Both the position numbers and the translations under genes were made by a program. Under the pieces are notes generated by a model. It was not told where the DNA came from. It searched no databases and was given only the letters and a program-made list of their open reading frames with translations. A stretch of 64,000 nt of DNA from Cavenderia fasciculata (taxonomy: Eukaryota; Evosea; Eumycetozoa; Acytosteliales; Cavenderiaceae): contig NW_004457737.1 of NCBI RefSeq assembly GCF_000203815.1, positions 310,001 through 374,000 on the forward strand. The letters run 5' to 3'. Below are positions 1-11,371 of this stretch, one piece after another (position 1 is the first letter of the stretch; every line of letters starts with the position of its first letter).

Positions 1-217
1 ATAATAATAATAATAATAGTAGAGAGAGAGAGAAGAGAGAGAGAGTATTGTGCATAATAGATTGATCATTGTTGTAAATCTGCAATCATGATGAGATCGA
101 TATATCTCTCATATCTATATTACAACTCAACTCAAATCAAATGATACAACATTCATTCGATCGTCACACGTCTTGAGTATAAATATATTAATAATATGAT
201 GATTCATTTATATTTAG

Positions 218-590
218 GTCTTTTCGGATTAGCAGGACTTGCAATCACTGGTACAGATATTCCATTATTCATTGAACAATTCAAGACACTTTATCCATCA
301 CTTGTCATTCCAACCAAGTTTTGCGTTGCTTTCCCAGTTGCTTTCCACTCTTTAAGTGGTGTCAGACATTTGGTATGTCATTGTCACCATGATCATAGTG
401 ATAATAATTGGTTTATTCAATTCCCAAACACTAACATTATTGTTATTATTTATTTATTTATATTTAGTTCTGGGATGCTACTCTTAAGGGTATCGAAGTC
501 AAGAGTGCTGAAACTAGTGGATGGATTATTGTTGGTGTAGCTACTGCTATTTCATTGGTTTTATCATTCGTTACCATATCATCTGCCTAA
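218..590 (+). CDS. sdhC: Succinate dehydrogenase cytochrome b560 subunit (SDHC), 3' exons only
   Basis: This is the membrane heme-b/ubiquinone subunit of mitochondrial complex II, seen here as its last two exons. Exon 218-372 runs from LFGLAGLAI through FHSLSGVRHL. The intron is 373-467 (GTATGT...TTTAG), and exon 468-590 continues FWDATLKGIEV and ends in a hydrophobic segment. Joined, they give the SDHC signature H-x3-G-x-RHL-x-WD followed by the last transmembrane helix. A long frame opens at an ATG at 196, but TTTATATTTAG at 207-217 is a canonical acceptor, so that ATG is probably intronic. The N-terminal part (presequence and the SxxHRxTG motif of helix 1) is not recognisable in the first 200 bases and is probably upstream of the window. 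The family identity is firm; the 5' boundary is an inference. Confidence 0.85.
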
Positions 591-1549
591 GAACCCATAA
601 GAATTAATAATAATAATACAACAAACATATATAACATATAGTTTTTTTTTTCCATCAAAAACTAAATATCTCTTCAAATTAGTTAACTTGATTCAATTTG
701 ATTGTTTTTATTATAGTAATACTATATGTACAAATTTATAATACTCGGTATGATTATTGTTAAAAAAAACCATAGTAGGTGCAAAAAAAACAATATCATT
801 AAAACGGTGAAAACACTAATAATTATTGTGATGTTGGTCTTGGAGATGAACTCGGCAGAGGTTAACCACACAGTAAACACCCTTAATCTCGAGTTTGGCT
901 CTGGGCTTGTAACTGATTAAGTGTTTGAGGAGTTATTGCTCAACCAGAGGCTGAGGAAATGTCCCCTAAAAAATTGAAAAAGGTTTAATAATATTGGAAT
1001 AGTTTGTCTTAAGAATAAGATTGTAGATGGAATGATTTGGAATGCAGTGGATTCGATGATGGTTTTAAATAGAGAAAAAAGCAATCTGGGTCCAAACAAA
1101 TATAAAACAAGAATAGAGTAGTAATTATAATAAAAATAATTATGTTAAATTAGAGAAAACAATCTATATCGATTATCTCTTACTAATAGAGAGAGAGCAT
1201 CAACTATTAATCTTTTGATTTATTAATAATATATGTGGATGATGGCAAACTGCAAAAATTTGTTTTCAGGATTTCTTCTTCTTCTTCTGGATTTATATCT
1301 TTATCTTTTTTGATAATGTGGATTGGTTTGGTTTGATTTGATTTGAGATTCTGTTGGGTTTAGTTGTTGTTGTTGTTGTTGTTGTTGTTGGATGGAATAA
1401 TTTAAGGTTGGGGAGGAGGGGAGGATTTGATTGGATAAATTATAAATTAATGATCTATTATATCTATCTATTTTACCCAATATGTTTTGTTTCTTTCTTC
1501 ATCTATTATTATTATTATTATATGATATTTTTTGGTTTGGTTTAACTCT
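591..1549. other. Intergenic AT-rich DNA, no supported gene
   Basis: It holds the SDHC 3' flank with a T9 run, a moderately GC-richer stretch at about 840-1090 with no convincing frame, and a (GTT)n microsatellite at about 1362-1391. Open frames here are short and compositionally biased. I see no RNA structure worth calling. Confidence 0.5.
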
Positions 1550-3338
1550 TTAACTTTGAGGAGTACCATTTGCAAGTGGAATTGGAGGTAAATGTAAATT
1601 ATTCAAATTGGGGTGATAATTGGCATGGTCATTATTGGGTACCAAAGTATTTTGTAAATTATTACTACTAGTATTATTACTATTACCACTACCACTACTA
1701 TTGTTATTATTATTATTATTTATATTATTATTATTATTTATATTATTATTATTATTTATATTATTATTATTATTTACGGTATTATTCAAGTTGTTATTTA
1801 AATTATTATTATTTAAATTATTTAAAACAATATGTTCTTCAGTTAGGGTAAAGTTTAGATTTTTCCAACCAAGGGAGAGTCTTCTTTCATGAACTTCCAA
1901 CACACTACGCTTAGTGATGTTGTTTCTGGAAGAGTAGGGAAGGGCGACCTTTTGGAGGTCTTGGCAGTTGAGAAAGAGTGCCTCGACCGTCTCGAGGGTG
2001 ATTTTCATTGGACCCTTGGTCTGGGCTGGACCAGGGTTGATAGATGGACCTTCACGAGAGAGATCGACACATACCAACTTTTTGCAATAGGTGGCGATCA
2101 GAGTCATGGACGAGTCGGTCACTTCGACACATGCACAGAGACGGAGGTTTTTAAGATTGCATGCGTATTCAGTGAGTTGACGGATATCGTCGTCATTAAC
2201 GTCGGTAAACGAGAGGTCAATGTTGGTGAGGGTGTTGAGGAGACGGTATGGGTTCTTGGGGAAAGTGATGGGATGGATATTCTTAAAGTTGGAGAGGTTG
2301 AGGGTGGTGAGACAATGCAATTGTTGGAGAACGTGTTGGATAGAGGTACGAGTAACCTTGCTACACGATGCCAAGTTGAGATCCATCAATTGTGGACAAT
2401 CATGAATCAATTCCAATACTCCATGATCTGTAATCAATTTGCAACTCTTTAATGATATAAATTTCAATTTCTTACATTGTCTTGTCAATGCCTTTAAATC
2501 ATCATCACTTAAATTATTACTTGATCCTAAATCCATTGATGTAAAATGTGCTAAAAAAGTAAAATAAAAAATAAAATTAAAATAAAATAAAAAGAAAAGA
2601 TTAATATATATTTAGATCTAAATAAGAGTTATTGTTGTTATTATTTTGCTTACCACAATAAGGTGCCAAAGTTCTAATATCCCATCCAGAAATTCCATTA
2701 AAATTTAAGAAACTAAGATTGGTATTCTTAATGATATGACAAATGCCTGTAGTTGTAATATTTTCAACTTTGTGAAGATTGATTGATTTGAGTTTGATGG
2801 CACCATTTGCCAACAACTCGAGGCACTCGTCTGATGTTTTTCCACCGTCCATAAAGACTTGTTCCAAGTTGGGGCATTTGGCAACGAGGAGCTTCGACGT
2901 CTTTTCGGTCAATTTCAGGTTGTGAAGTCGTATTTCCTTGAGTTGTGGGGTATGGGTAACTATATAATCGATGGTGGTTTGCTTGATGTTGGCATTGTTG
3001 AGGTTGATCATACGCACTGCCTGCAGTCTTGCTGTCGATTCCATGTTTTTGAGTGCAGAGATGATCTTTTTCCTTGGCATGTTGCTGCTCATTGCCAATG
3101 TTCGCCAAAGTGTAGAGTCGTAACAACACTCCTTGAAGCGTTTCGATAGTCTTGCCAAAATACACAATTCGTGAATGCTCATGAATTTCAATATATACAA
3201 CAGTAGTTCGGTCGATAGAAAACTAAAGTAGTTGGGGTTCTTTTCTGCTTCTGACAATTCCAATTGTATTTGTTTCTCGGCCAACATTGTCTTTTTCTTA
3301 CTTCTAACCCCAAAACAAGAAAATGCTTCCATCTTCAT
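1550..3338 (-). CDS. F-box/leucine-rich repeat protein, two exons, 561 aa
   Basis: The likely role is substrate adaptor of an SCF-type ubiquitin ligase. Exon 1 is 3338-2654 and exon 2 is 2550-1550. The intron (2653-2551) is GTAAGC...TTTTTAG; the junction codon is G|CA and the frame is kept. Residues about 38-80 form an F-box-like block (FLSTELLLYILKFMSIHELC ... LSKRFKECC). It is followed by a run of LRRs of the AMN1/cysteine-containing type (for example LKEIRLHNLKL, LMDLNLASCSKVT, LKNLRLCACVEVT). The C-terminus is Asn-rich (NNNNI repeats) and then low complexity. The Asn tract is encoded by ATT/TTA repeats on the plus strand, which create spurious plus-strand frames at 1620-2450. The fold is clear; the substrate is unknown. 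Confidence 0.85.
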
Positions 3339-6110
3339 TTTCGTAAAGTCTTTTTTTAAAAATAAATAATTAATTAAATCTAAAATATATTAAAAGAAAT
3401 TATTATTAATTATTTATATTCCTTAATTATTATTATTATTTGTTGTAATTAACTAAATTGACTGTTGTTGTAGTAGTAGTTTAAAGGAAATGGAACTATT
3501 ATAAATGTATGGTGTGGTGGTTTTTAAAAGACAAGAAGATTAAATAAAATGGTCAACATAACACACAAAAAGGAAAAATAATAATATAATATATTATAAT
3601 ATATAATATTCGATTATTTGTATTAATTAAAACATCGAAAGAGAGTTATAATCAAAAACAAGAAGAACAAGAGGAATTAATGAAAGTTTGTGTTTTTTTT
3701 TTTGGTGTGTTGGGGGGGTGATATTAACTACTTTTTTTTGAACAAGATATAGATGAGTGAGGGGAGTGAGGAGGAGAAACAAAGTAAATGAATAAGGAGG
3801 AGGAGAACGATAAATCAAGGTTGAATCTCACAACAGCTTCTTCTTACTCTCTACCTGTCTGTCTGTCTGTGTGTGTGTACTAATATGATTATTCACCTAC
3901 GGATGGATTTTCAAAAAAAATAAATATTGTTTATCCAAAATCCCAATGTTGTTCTTATATATGATATGATTAATCTTTCTCTGAGATTGTTGATGAACTC
4001 TCTTTAATTCTCTCTTACTCTCTTTATCTTTCTGTATGTCTCTGTCTCTATGAAATTATTATTATTATTATTATTATTTTCCTTGTCAAATTATTATTAT
4101 TATATATATTATATAAAAAATAAAAATGGGAGATGTGTGTGTTGGTTGTTTGTTTGTTGTTGGATTTACACAATAACAAGCTAGAATAATAATATAATAA
4201 TAATAATAATAAAATATATTGACTTTTAAAGGTGAGGAGGAGGAGAAGGAGGAGAATGAGTTCTATTGGATTAATTGTGTCTTCATCAACAACAACATAA
4301 TAGAGATAAAAAAAAATAATAATGTAATTGGAAAATCATTCAGGACATACGATGCGATACAATATACACTTGCTTTACTCACTCTTTCTCTCTCTCTCTC
4401 TTTGTCTTTCTCGCTCTCGATCAAAAATTTAAATAAAGTAATAATAAAAATAGATTTGATGATATAATTATGTAATTGATGATGATTGATGAGGAGGAGG
4501 ATGATGATGATGAGCTCCTGATGAAGATTAAAAAATATACTACTACATGTACGACGATTATTTGTGTGGTGACTGAAACCTACCCTATTGTTACTGTTGT
4601 CTGGAATATTCAAGTTTGTTTTTCGCTTGCTGGCTGGTTGGATGGATGGATGATGGATAGACTGACTGGGGGGTGTCTGTCTATGTATCGGTCTGGATAA
4701 AAGGAAGATATATATATGTGTGTGTGTGTGCTATATTTATATATATTATATATGTTGATAATGGTGGATGGTGGATGATATTAATAAATATTTATATTTA
4801 TATATATAACTTGGCTTGATGATGTGATGGATGAATATCTTGGTTGGGTTGTCTTTTTGTTTGGATTTTTGGTACAACAGTGGTGGTGTGTTTTGTTTTG
4901 ATCAAAATATTAATATATGATTCTTTCTTGTTGGTATCAATTAAATAAAATACAGTTGTGTTGTTGTTGGAGAAAAAACAGTGTGTGGGGGTTGGTAGAG
5001 ATACAATTATTATTATTATCCGGGGATGGATGGATGTTATAAAAAACGAAAATAGAATAATAGTATTTTATAAAGTATTATTAATAGTTGTTTGTTGTTT
5101 GTTAAATGTAGTACATAAGAAATTGCAAACTAAACTGTTGAGGTTTGTTGGTTTGGGGATACTAGAGATTGTATGTATGGTTTATTATTATTATTGTTGT
5201 TGGGTGGTGGTGGTGTGGGAATTAAATTCTTAATGATTTCAATTGTGTTTGTGTGTGAGGGAGGGGGGTGTGGGTCCTAAAACCAACACATTCCATTCCG
5301 TTCATAGTTGGATGCCAGTCAAAGTCATGACATCGGGCTAGTCACCCATCCAAATCCATGCATCTGACATTCCCCAAACAATCAACCACTCATCTTCCAA
5401 CCCCCCAACCCTATCCTTCTCACTACATTACCACTCTATATTCTTTTTATAGTACGAATGGATTTGTAGATAGAGGATGGGTGATATCACAACCAACAAA
5501 CAAAGCAATAAACAAATAATAATAAATGAATAGAGTAGAACCCATTTAACTATTTTTCTTGTCTTCTTTACTTGTTTACACCACACCACCTCTTCCACTG
5601 CTGACACAAGTTGATTTAGACATGGAAACTTAGATGACTCTAGTCTGATATATTCTATTTTAAAATGTGCGTTGCATATGAATGAAATGAAAGGGAGAGG
5701 GGGGAATAGGGTATTTGAGATTGTTGGAATGATTTTTTAATGAAATGAAATCTGTCTTTTTTTTGGTTGATGGATGGACGGATTAAATTTACCAGATCCT
5801 GGAATGATATGGAATATTAAAATTAAATGTAAAACAACCAACCCATATTATATATATATATATATATATTCGTCGTTGTTGTTGTTATTGTATTTGTATT
5901 TGTTGAATCTGATTATTATTTAATAATATAAACTTTTAACGACATGTACATATAGATTTCTTACCTTTTATATTTTCTATTTACAATAATAATAATAATA
6001 ATAATTGTGACAATGTAATTGAATTTAATTATCACAATCCACTTATGATAATATTAATCTATCTATATTTATATAATATATAATATTATTGTAAGTAAAT
6101 GAACTATTAT

Positions 6111-6149
<39 letters not shown>

Positions 6150-7709
6150 ATGTCTGTATAAATGTGAATGATTGGTAATTAATTGATTGTAGTTGTAATC
6201 TCTTATTTTAATATTTATATATTTAAGAATAGGAATGAAAAATATTTATATTATTGATGGATGGATGGAGGGATGGATGGATTGATCAATCTTTCCAGTG
6301 CTCTGTTGTTATTGCTTTTTTTCCTTTTATATATTATTTGTCCTAATTTCTAGAAATTATTATTATTATTATTATTATTATTATTTTTGGTGCTATACAT
6401 TGATGAGTTGAGTAGTAGTAGTTGAATTCATGTATTATTTTTAAAACAAAAAGAGTATTGTTTGGATCTAAATTTAAAATACGTCGCCACAAAAGGGTTA
6501 GCACACAACACCCACACCCACACCCTCGAGCAATCACAACAGAGCACCCATCCAACTAAATAGGCAACACACACTCTGGGTTTGAAGCTCTCAGTTTGCC
6601 TAGTTTGCCTTTCTTTGGGAACTCTACACATTTCTTTTTTCCATTGTGTGTGTTTGTTGAGTAGTGAGTGATTGTCAAGATGGAGGAGTAATCCAAGTGT
6701 TGCAGGTATTTCCTTTCCGTCATGATGTCTTGATCCTCTTTCAATCAATCAATCAATTTATAACAACAACAACTAAACAAGATGGATGTCTTTCTTACCT
6801 TACATTCAAACAACCTAATCTTGATTCCAAAGTTGTCAAAATTGTCGTCTGTGTCTGTGTCTGGAAGATGATCTTGATCTTGATCTAGATTGATTGATTG
6901 CCAATGTGTGTCCAGCGGCTCAGTTCTATTTATAAAATAAATGTTGTTGGTTGTTATTGTTATTGTTGTAACTATCTATCTATCTCTCTTATAAATGTTA
7001 TCCATTGACATGGTGATAAGTGATATTATTCTCTATCTATCTATATTATTTATCTGTCTGTGTTATTATTATTATTATTATTGTTATTTATTATTCTATT
7101 CTCAAGAACAACCATAACGGTGTTGTTGTTATTGTTGTTGATTCTTTCTGCTAACAACATTTTCAGGTTAAGAAGAAGGAAGAAGATACCGATGTGACGA
7201 TAATAATGATGAGTAGTAATGTTGTTGTGTTTTGTGTATTATTGGGTGTGCATCCAATACACGCTGAGTATTATTGAGAACAAAGGGGGCACCGCAAAGA
7301 ACTTTCAAACAACAAGTGCGCAGAGACACCCTTTTGGTGAGGCAAAGGGTGCTTGCAAGAGAAAGAAACCAATTTTCTTTAAAAGGAAATTTATAAAAAC
7401 AAACAAAACTCATAATTGGTTGGTTGGGCATTTTGTGCTAATGGGTGATTCTATCAAGCATCGATGCTGCCAGATCAGCAACAACTATCTTGCTCTTTCT
7501 TCGAGACCCTATACAAACGCCAAGATATATTGAAGATTTATAAAATTTTATCCTTGCTTGCAGAGGTGAATGAATATCTTTTGTACAATAGGGGCTGTTC
7601 CCAAACAACTACAACAAGGATTAATTCCTTCTTGAGATATCTTGATTTATTTTTGAAGGACGTTGACGGCGACGGAGACGGTGACGGATACAATATTTAA
7701 TATTTTGAT
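3339..7709. other. 4.4 kb gene-poor region rich in microsatellites
   Basis: No gene is supported on either strand. It contains (ATT)n at about 4050-4080 and 6357-6388, a TA repeat near 5845-5870, a (TGTC)n tract at about 6111-6155, a GGAT tract near 6256-6282, and CT/GA runs. Two stretches have more balanced composition: about 5270-5420 and about 7250-7700. The latter includes an imperfect inverted repeat CACCCTTTTG/CAAAGGGTG at about 7327-7351 and a 78-codon frame ending 7700 that I could not assign. Some of this may be promoter or UTR for the divergent F-box gene. Confidence 0.45.
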
Positions 7710-9920
7710 TTAAATTTTAAATTTAAAGATTGTATTTGTTTTAAAATGACAACGGTCTTGTTTTAATAATTTGACAAGGATGTTGTATTGGTTTTCAGAG
7801 TTGATTTGTTTGGTGTTGGTAGCGTCGATGTTTTGGTACATATGGTAATTAAAGGATTCTTGGTCAAAGAGGAGGAGAGAGGTAGGGGACAGTCGACGGA
7901 TATGGATGAGTTTGAATTCACCGCGATCTTCACCGTAGCATTTTAGGGTTTCGAGTTGCATCAACATGGACAATGATAGGCGTAGATGAGCATTGTTGTG
8001 ACACCTCGTTACATTGGAGAGTGTCAAGTGTCGGACTGATGGCGGTACAATATCATGTATCCAAACATCTCTAAAGAATTGTCCCGATGTTGCCATCACC
8101 GTCAAACACGGAGACATAAAGTGTAGACATGACAAGAGATCGGTACGACCAAACACACCAAGTGAGGTAATGTTGACGGGTAACTCTTTGACAGAGTCTG
8201 GTACGTCGGTGTAGGTGAGTGATCTAAGTGTGGGAAGACTGGTCTTTGTGAGGTGGATATTGACACATACCAGTGTGACCAAATGTTGTGGTAGATGTTC
8301 AAGTTGGAATTTTCGACTAGCCATAATCGATAGAGATGTGATCGTGTCGGGTAGCTTGTACGCATTCCCGTAAATCTCACGTCCAATTGTTAGTGTTGTA
8401 ATATTTGATGTGATTGACTCGATTTTAGGTACACCAAGTGAAAGTATAGATAGTGTTGTTGGAAACAGGTCTTTGGGACTAGTCATCACATCACCACCAA
8501 ACGACAGATATCTTAGGTGTGGAGGGAGTGCACCCAATTTCTCAATCTCTGAAGAGACCGAACCTCCCATCTCTAAATACAATACTGAACTAGGTATATC
8601 TAATTGAACAGTCTCTAATTCTTTCTTTGGTTGTTCATTTGACGATGATGGTAGTTGTGGTGGCATAATGGTAATATGATTGTACAAGAGATATACAACC
8701 GACGATGGGATTGCTTTGAATAGTGGGATATGGGTACTAAGGTATAATGCTTTGACACCTCCATTGTACGGTTGTCCCAATTCCGTGTCTGGACAAAGAC
8801 TGTCGAAAAACGAGCAGGATCTTGGTAATGCCATGATTGGCCATAGAGGTGTTGTCATGATAGCCGATTTTAAAGTGGGTTGACTGACCAGATGGTCCAT
8901 GTCAAATAGTAGAGTGGTCGATGGAGGTTTATCAACACGAAAGTGTTGGAGTGGAGGAAGTAGACCTGTAAACTCGATTGTTATCGGATCTGAACCAAGT
9001 GCAGACCGTATGTCAAGTAGATACAGAGTGTCTGGGAAATAAGCAGTACTGACCTTGTCCGACGCATTGACCGTGACAGTCAAACTTTGCACCGTGTTTG
9101 GTAACTTGGCTTGATACATTGCAAAATGGAATGAACTCAATACCAAGTGTGTAATACTACTTGCCAGCGACACTACTCCAGGTGTTGTTGTAGAGATGGT
9201 CTTTAAAACTTTGAAATATTTACTTTCAATTGATAATTTGGAAATTGTATTTGGTAGTATTGGTAATGGTTCCAAAGACTTGATTTGTTTTGATGTCATT
9301 GTACTTGTTAAAGGGATGGGTGGGATGGTTGACGTACTAGGATTGCTGATAAACTTTAAAACCTCTTGACGTAGATGAATATCAGATACTGGGTAATAAT
9401 ATTCAATCGATAGACCAGAGACTGATGGAGGGATGGCGATCTTGGGATGTGGGTGCATTGATATATTGGTGAATGGGTATTCGTTGATCCAGGCGACATT
9501 GGTCATCTCGTAGTAGTAGAGGACGAGTGGTGACGGATTAAAGTTTCTCTCTCGATTACTCCTAACTATTTTACCGGTCTTGTTTGATACTGGTAGAAAC
9601 AGAGATAGCTGCACACTATCGTTGCCTAGTTGATAGGTATCCTTGCCACGACCAATACCGACCGACCCAGGTATCTGTGAGATATGATCGTTTCTAAATG
9701 AATACAGCTGTTTTCTATGTTTATATATATCCTTGCAAGTGAGTAAAAGGCAAACTCTATCAATAAAATCCAAGTTACAAAGTATCAATGATGTCACCAT
9801 CAAATTAAATTGTAACTTGACCGTCTTGTTATCGTCACCTTTACTATCATATGTATTCTTTTTGTTATGTATTGCATTATTCTTATCTTTTCTTCTCCAC
9901 ATTATTACTAAATAATACAA
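7710..9920 (-). CDS. FNIP/LRR-like repeat protein with degenerate F-box-like N-terminus, 736 aa
   Basis: This is a single-exon gene. Residues about 40-75 (LILCNLDFIDRVCLLLTCKD) resemble the degenerate F-box start seen in large dictyostelid FNIP/LRR families. The body is made of irregular 20-25 residue units of the type [IL]P-x-[ST]-[IV]-x-x-L-x-[IL], for example LPNTISKLSIES, LPNTVQSLTV, LPDTITSLSI, VPDSVKELPVNITSL and VPPSVRHLTLSNV. These match the general look of FNIP-type LRRs without perfect FNIP tetrapeptides. It has no signal peptide or TM segment. The extreme N-terminus may be over-extended: the first ATG at 9920 gives MYYLVIMWRRKD, and a second Met lies six codons in. A scaffold or ubiquitin-adaptor role would fit the family; nothing here shows the partner. 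Confidence 0.75.
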   Translation of the reverse strand: MYYLVIMWRRKDKNNAIHNKKNTYDSKGDDNKTVKLQFNLMVTSLILCNLDFIDRVCLLLTCKDIYKHRKQLYSFRNDHISQIPGSVGIGRGKDTYQLGNDSVQLSLFLPVSNKTGKIVRSNRERNFNPSPLVLYYYEMTNVAWINEYPFTNISMHPHPKIAIPPSVSGLSIEYYYPVSDIHLRQEVLKFISNPSTSTIPPIPLTSTMTSKQIKSLEPLPILPNTISKLSIESKYFKVLKTISTTTPGVVSLASSITHLVLSSFHFAMYQAKLPNTVQSLTVTVNASDKVSTAYFPDTLYLLDIRSALGSDPITIEFTGLLPPLQHFRVDKPPSTTLLFDMDHLVSQPTLKSAIMTTPLWPIMALPRSCSFFDSLCPDTELGQPYNGGVKALYLSTHIPLFKAIPSSVVYLLYNHITIMPPQLPSSSNEQPKKELETVQLDIPSSVLYLEMGGSVSSEIEKLGALPPHLRYLSFGGDVMTSPKDLFPTTLSILSLGVPKIESITSNITTLTIGREIYGNAYKLPDTITSLSIMASRKFQLEHLPQHLVTLVCVNIHLTKTSLPTLRSLTYTDVPDSVKELPVNITSLGVFGRTDLLSCLHFMSPCLTVMATSGQFFRDVWIHDIVPPSVRHLTLSNVTRCHNNAHLRLSLSMLMQLETLKCYGEDRGEFKLIHIRRLSPTSLLLFDQESFNYHMYQNIDATNTKQINSENQYNILVKLLKQDRCHFKTNTIFKFKI

Positions 9921-10169
9921 TATATTATTATTATTATATATATCTACAAATACAATAATAATAATACAAAGTTTACAAAACTAATGGGAGTAGTTTGATC
10001 TTTGAGACCATCGACATTCTTTCTACTTTTTTTTCATTGTTTTTTTAAATATTTCTATTTTTTTTGTTTTAGAGATACTATTAATAATAATACTCATAAT
10101 AATACTAAATTCATTATTAATATATATATATATTTTTTAATTTATGTCATTGAATTAATTTAGAGTTTG

Positions 10170-10337
10170 TTGGGGAATCTGCGAACTAGCGCAATGAGAC
10201 CCCACTACCAGAAATTAGCTAATTCCCTCCCCTTACGGGTAAGGGATTTAAAGTGTCTCTAGCAGTGCAAAAAGAGACAGATACTTTAGTTTCTAGTCAC
10301 CTATTTGATCGTGACTAGAAAATCAGCAGGTAAGTAT
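10170..10337 (-). ncRNA. U1 spliceosomal snRNA, copy 1
   Basis: Read on the minus strand, the RNA begins ATACTTACCTG, the universal 5'-splice-site recognition sequence of U1. SL1 is a perfect 11-bp stem (TTTCTAGTCAC/GTGACTAGAAA) whose loop GATCAAATAGG resembles the U1-70K-binding loop. SL2 (GTCTCT/AGAGAC) presents TTGCAC in its loop, the U1A-binding core. SL3 is CCCTTAC/GTAAGGG. An Sm site AATTTCTGG follows, then a terminal SL4 closed by TGGGG/CCCCA with an inner TGCG/CGCA. Length (about 168 nt), order of stems and Sm position all match U1. The 3' end is placed just after SL4 and could shift by a few bases. Confidence 0.95.
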
Positions 10338-10362
10338 GAATTGTAATAGTCTCGTATTGTAA

Positions 10363-10404
10363 CTATTTATACTTTACTGTCTCTATTCAATTGTATATCC
10401 CATT
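10363..10404 (-). promoter_or_regulatory. U1 copy 1 promoter: TATA box and upstream CCCAT element
   Basis: TATAAATAG lies at -34 to -26 relative to the U1 5' end. A conserved element (plus-strand TATCCCATTG) lies at about -58 to -67. The spacing resembles the DUSE plus TATA arrangement of Dictyostelium snRNA genes. The orientation of the CCCAT core should be compared with published DUSE motifs. Both elements are identical in copy 2. Confidence 0.65.
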
Positions 10405-10493
10405 GATATATTGATGGAAATTCATAAGTATGGTTATACTATTTAAAATATTTCCAGAATGAATGGATTTTGAAAAATTCATAAGTACTGGAA

Positions 10494-10556
10494 AAAAGTA
10501 AATAATAAAGATAGTGAGGAATAAAGATATTGTATCATTGTAATAACAAGTTACAT

Positions 10557-10597
<41 letters not shown>

Positions 10598-11371
10598 TAA
10601 TTTATAAACTAATTAATTAAAAAATAAAATAAATGAAGTTTGAAAAAAAACAAAGGTGGGAGACTGAATGTATAACCTTTGAATTATTATTTATTTTTTG
10701 TTCTTTGTATCTATATTTATAGACATTTATATATATCTTTGTATCTTTATACATTAAACAAGACTCGATACTTTACAATGGATATGATTAGCTAAAGTTG
10801 GGGTGACAAGCTACACAACCTTGTTGTTACCAGACACAGCAATGATGGTGCAGTGTGTATGTGATGACGGACGATAAAATATAACGACCCCTCTCCAACC
10901 TAGCTAGAACAACGACGATTTAGAAATCAATAAACACAACAATCAATAGTGATGATGGTTTGTTGAAAGAAAGATATCTTCATCTTGGTTCAACGTCGAC
11001 GAATAGTACAAAAAGCCATCACTACACTTTATGTTGTGTGCGTGCGGTATGGGTTCAAGAAAAAAAAGGGTTAGGGTTAGGGTTTCAAAATCACATGTTT
11101 GGTCAAACAATCATTGTAATAATAATTATAATATATTATTATTATTACGATATATATTAATAATGATAATAATAATTAAAATGATTAGTGGTGGTGGTTG
11201 GTGTATATGATGGATTAAAACCCAAACAAAAAAATCACATTACATTTGGTTTAGTTTTTAATATATACAAAAACAACAAACAATACAACAACAACAAACA
11301 ATACAACAACAATCAATACAACAAATAATAATATTTAATAATTAATATTTAACTACAAAAAGAAACAAAGA
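10494..11371. other. Intergenic region upstream of the plus-strand paralogue-family founder
   Basis: It contains a TA repeat at about 10557-10588 (partly within the U1 flank), AT-rich spacer, and a GC-richer patch at 10790-11050 with several short inverted repeats. A TTAGGG-like tract lies at 11068-11085. An A/C-rich leader (ACAACAACAAACAATACAAC type) runs immediately before the ATG at 11372. No gene is supported. Confidence 0.5.
11068..11085 (+). repeat. Short interstitial telomere-like tract (GGGTTA)n
   Basis: The sequence reads GGGTTAGGGTTAGGGTTT: three GGGTTA-type units directly after an A-run. It is far too short to be a telomere. Dictyostelid telomeres are not known to me to be TTAGGG, so this may be chance, a regulatory site or a repaired break. 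Confidence 0.5.

Larger units (their letters stand above)
10135..10493 (-). repeat. U1 snRNA locus duplication, copy 1
   Basis: This block of about 360 bp (U1 gene, 3' flank and promoter) recurs at 13442-13802 on the same strand. The U1 body and proximal promoter are almost identical between copies. Homology then decays with small indels beyond the GAAATTCATAA motif but is still visible at ACTATTTAAAATATTTCC. Confidence 0.85.

Noticed and set aside
1620-2452. Long plus-strand reading frames opposite the F-box/LRR gene
   Set aside because: They are the antisense of Asn codons (Leu-rich) and of LRR coding sequence; the minus strand carries the recognisable F-box and LRRs.
4219-4700. Overlapping frames on both strands in a GA/CT-rich stretch
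   Set aside because: Driven by simple repeats (GAGGAG, CTCTCT); no coding signature.
7219-7700. Basic and Cys-containing frames before the FNIP/LRR-like gene
   Set aside because: Several frames on both strands are equally open, none resembles a known domain; kept only as a gene-free region note.
10321-10340. CAGGTAAGTAT on the plus strand, first read as a perfect splice donor or group I intron core
   Set aside because: It is the reverse complement of the U1 5' end; the whole minus-strand structure (SL1-SL4, Sm site) explains it.
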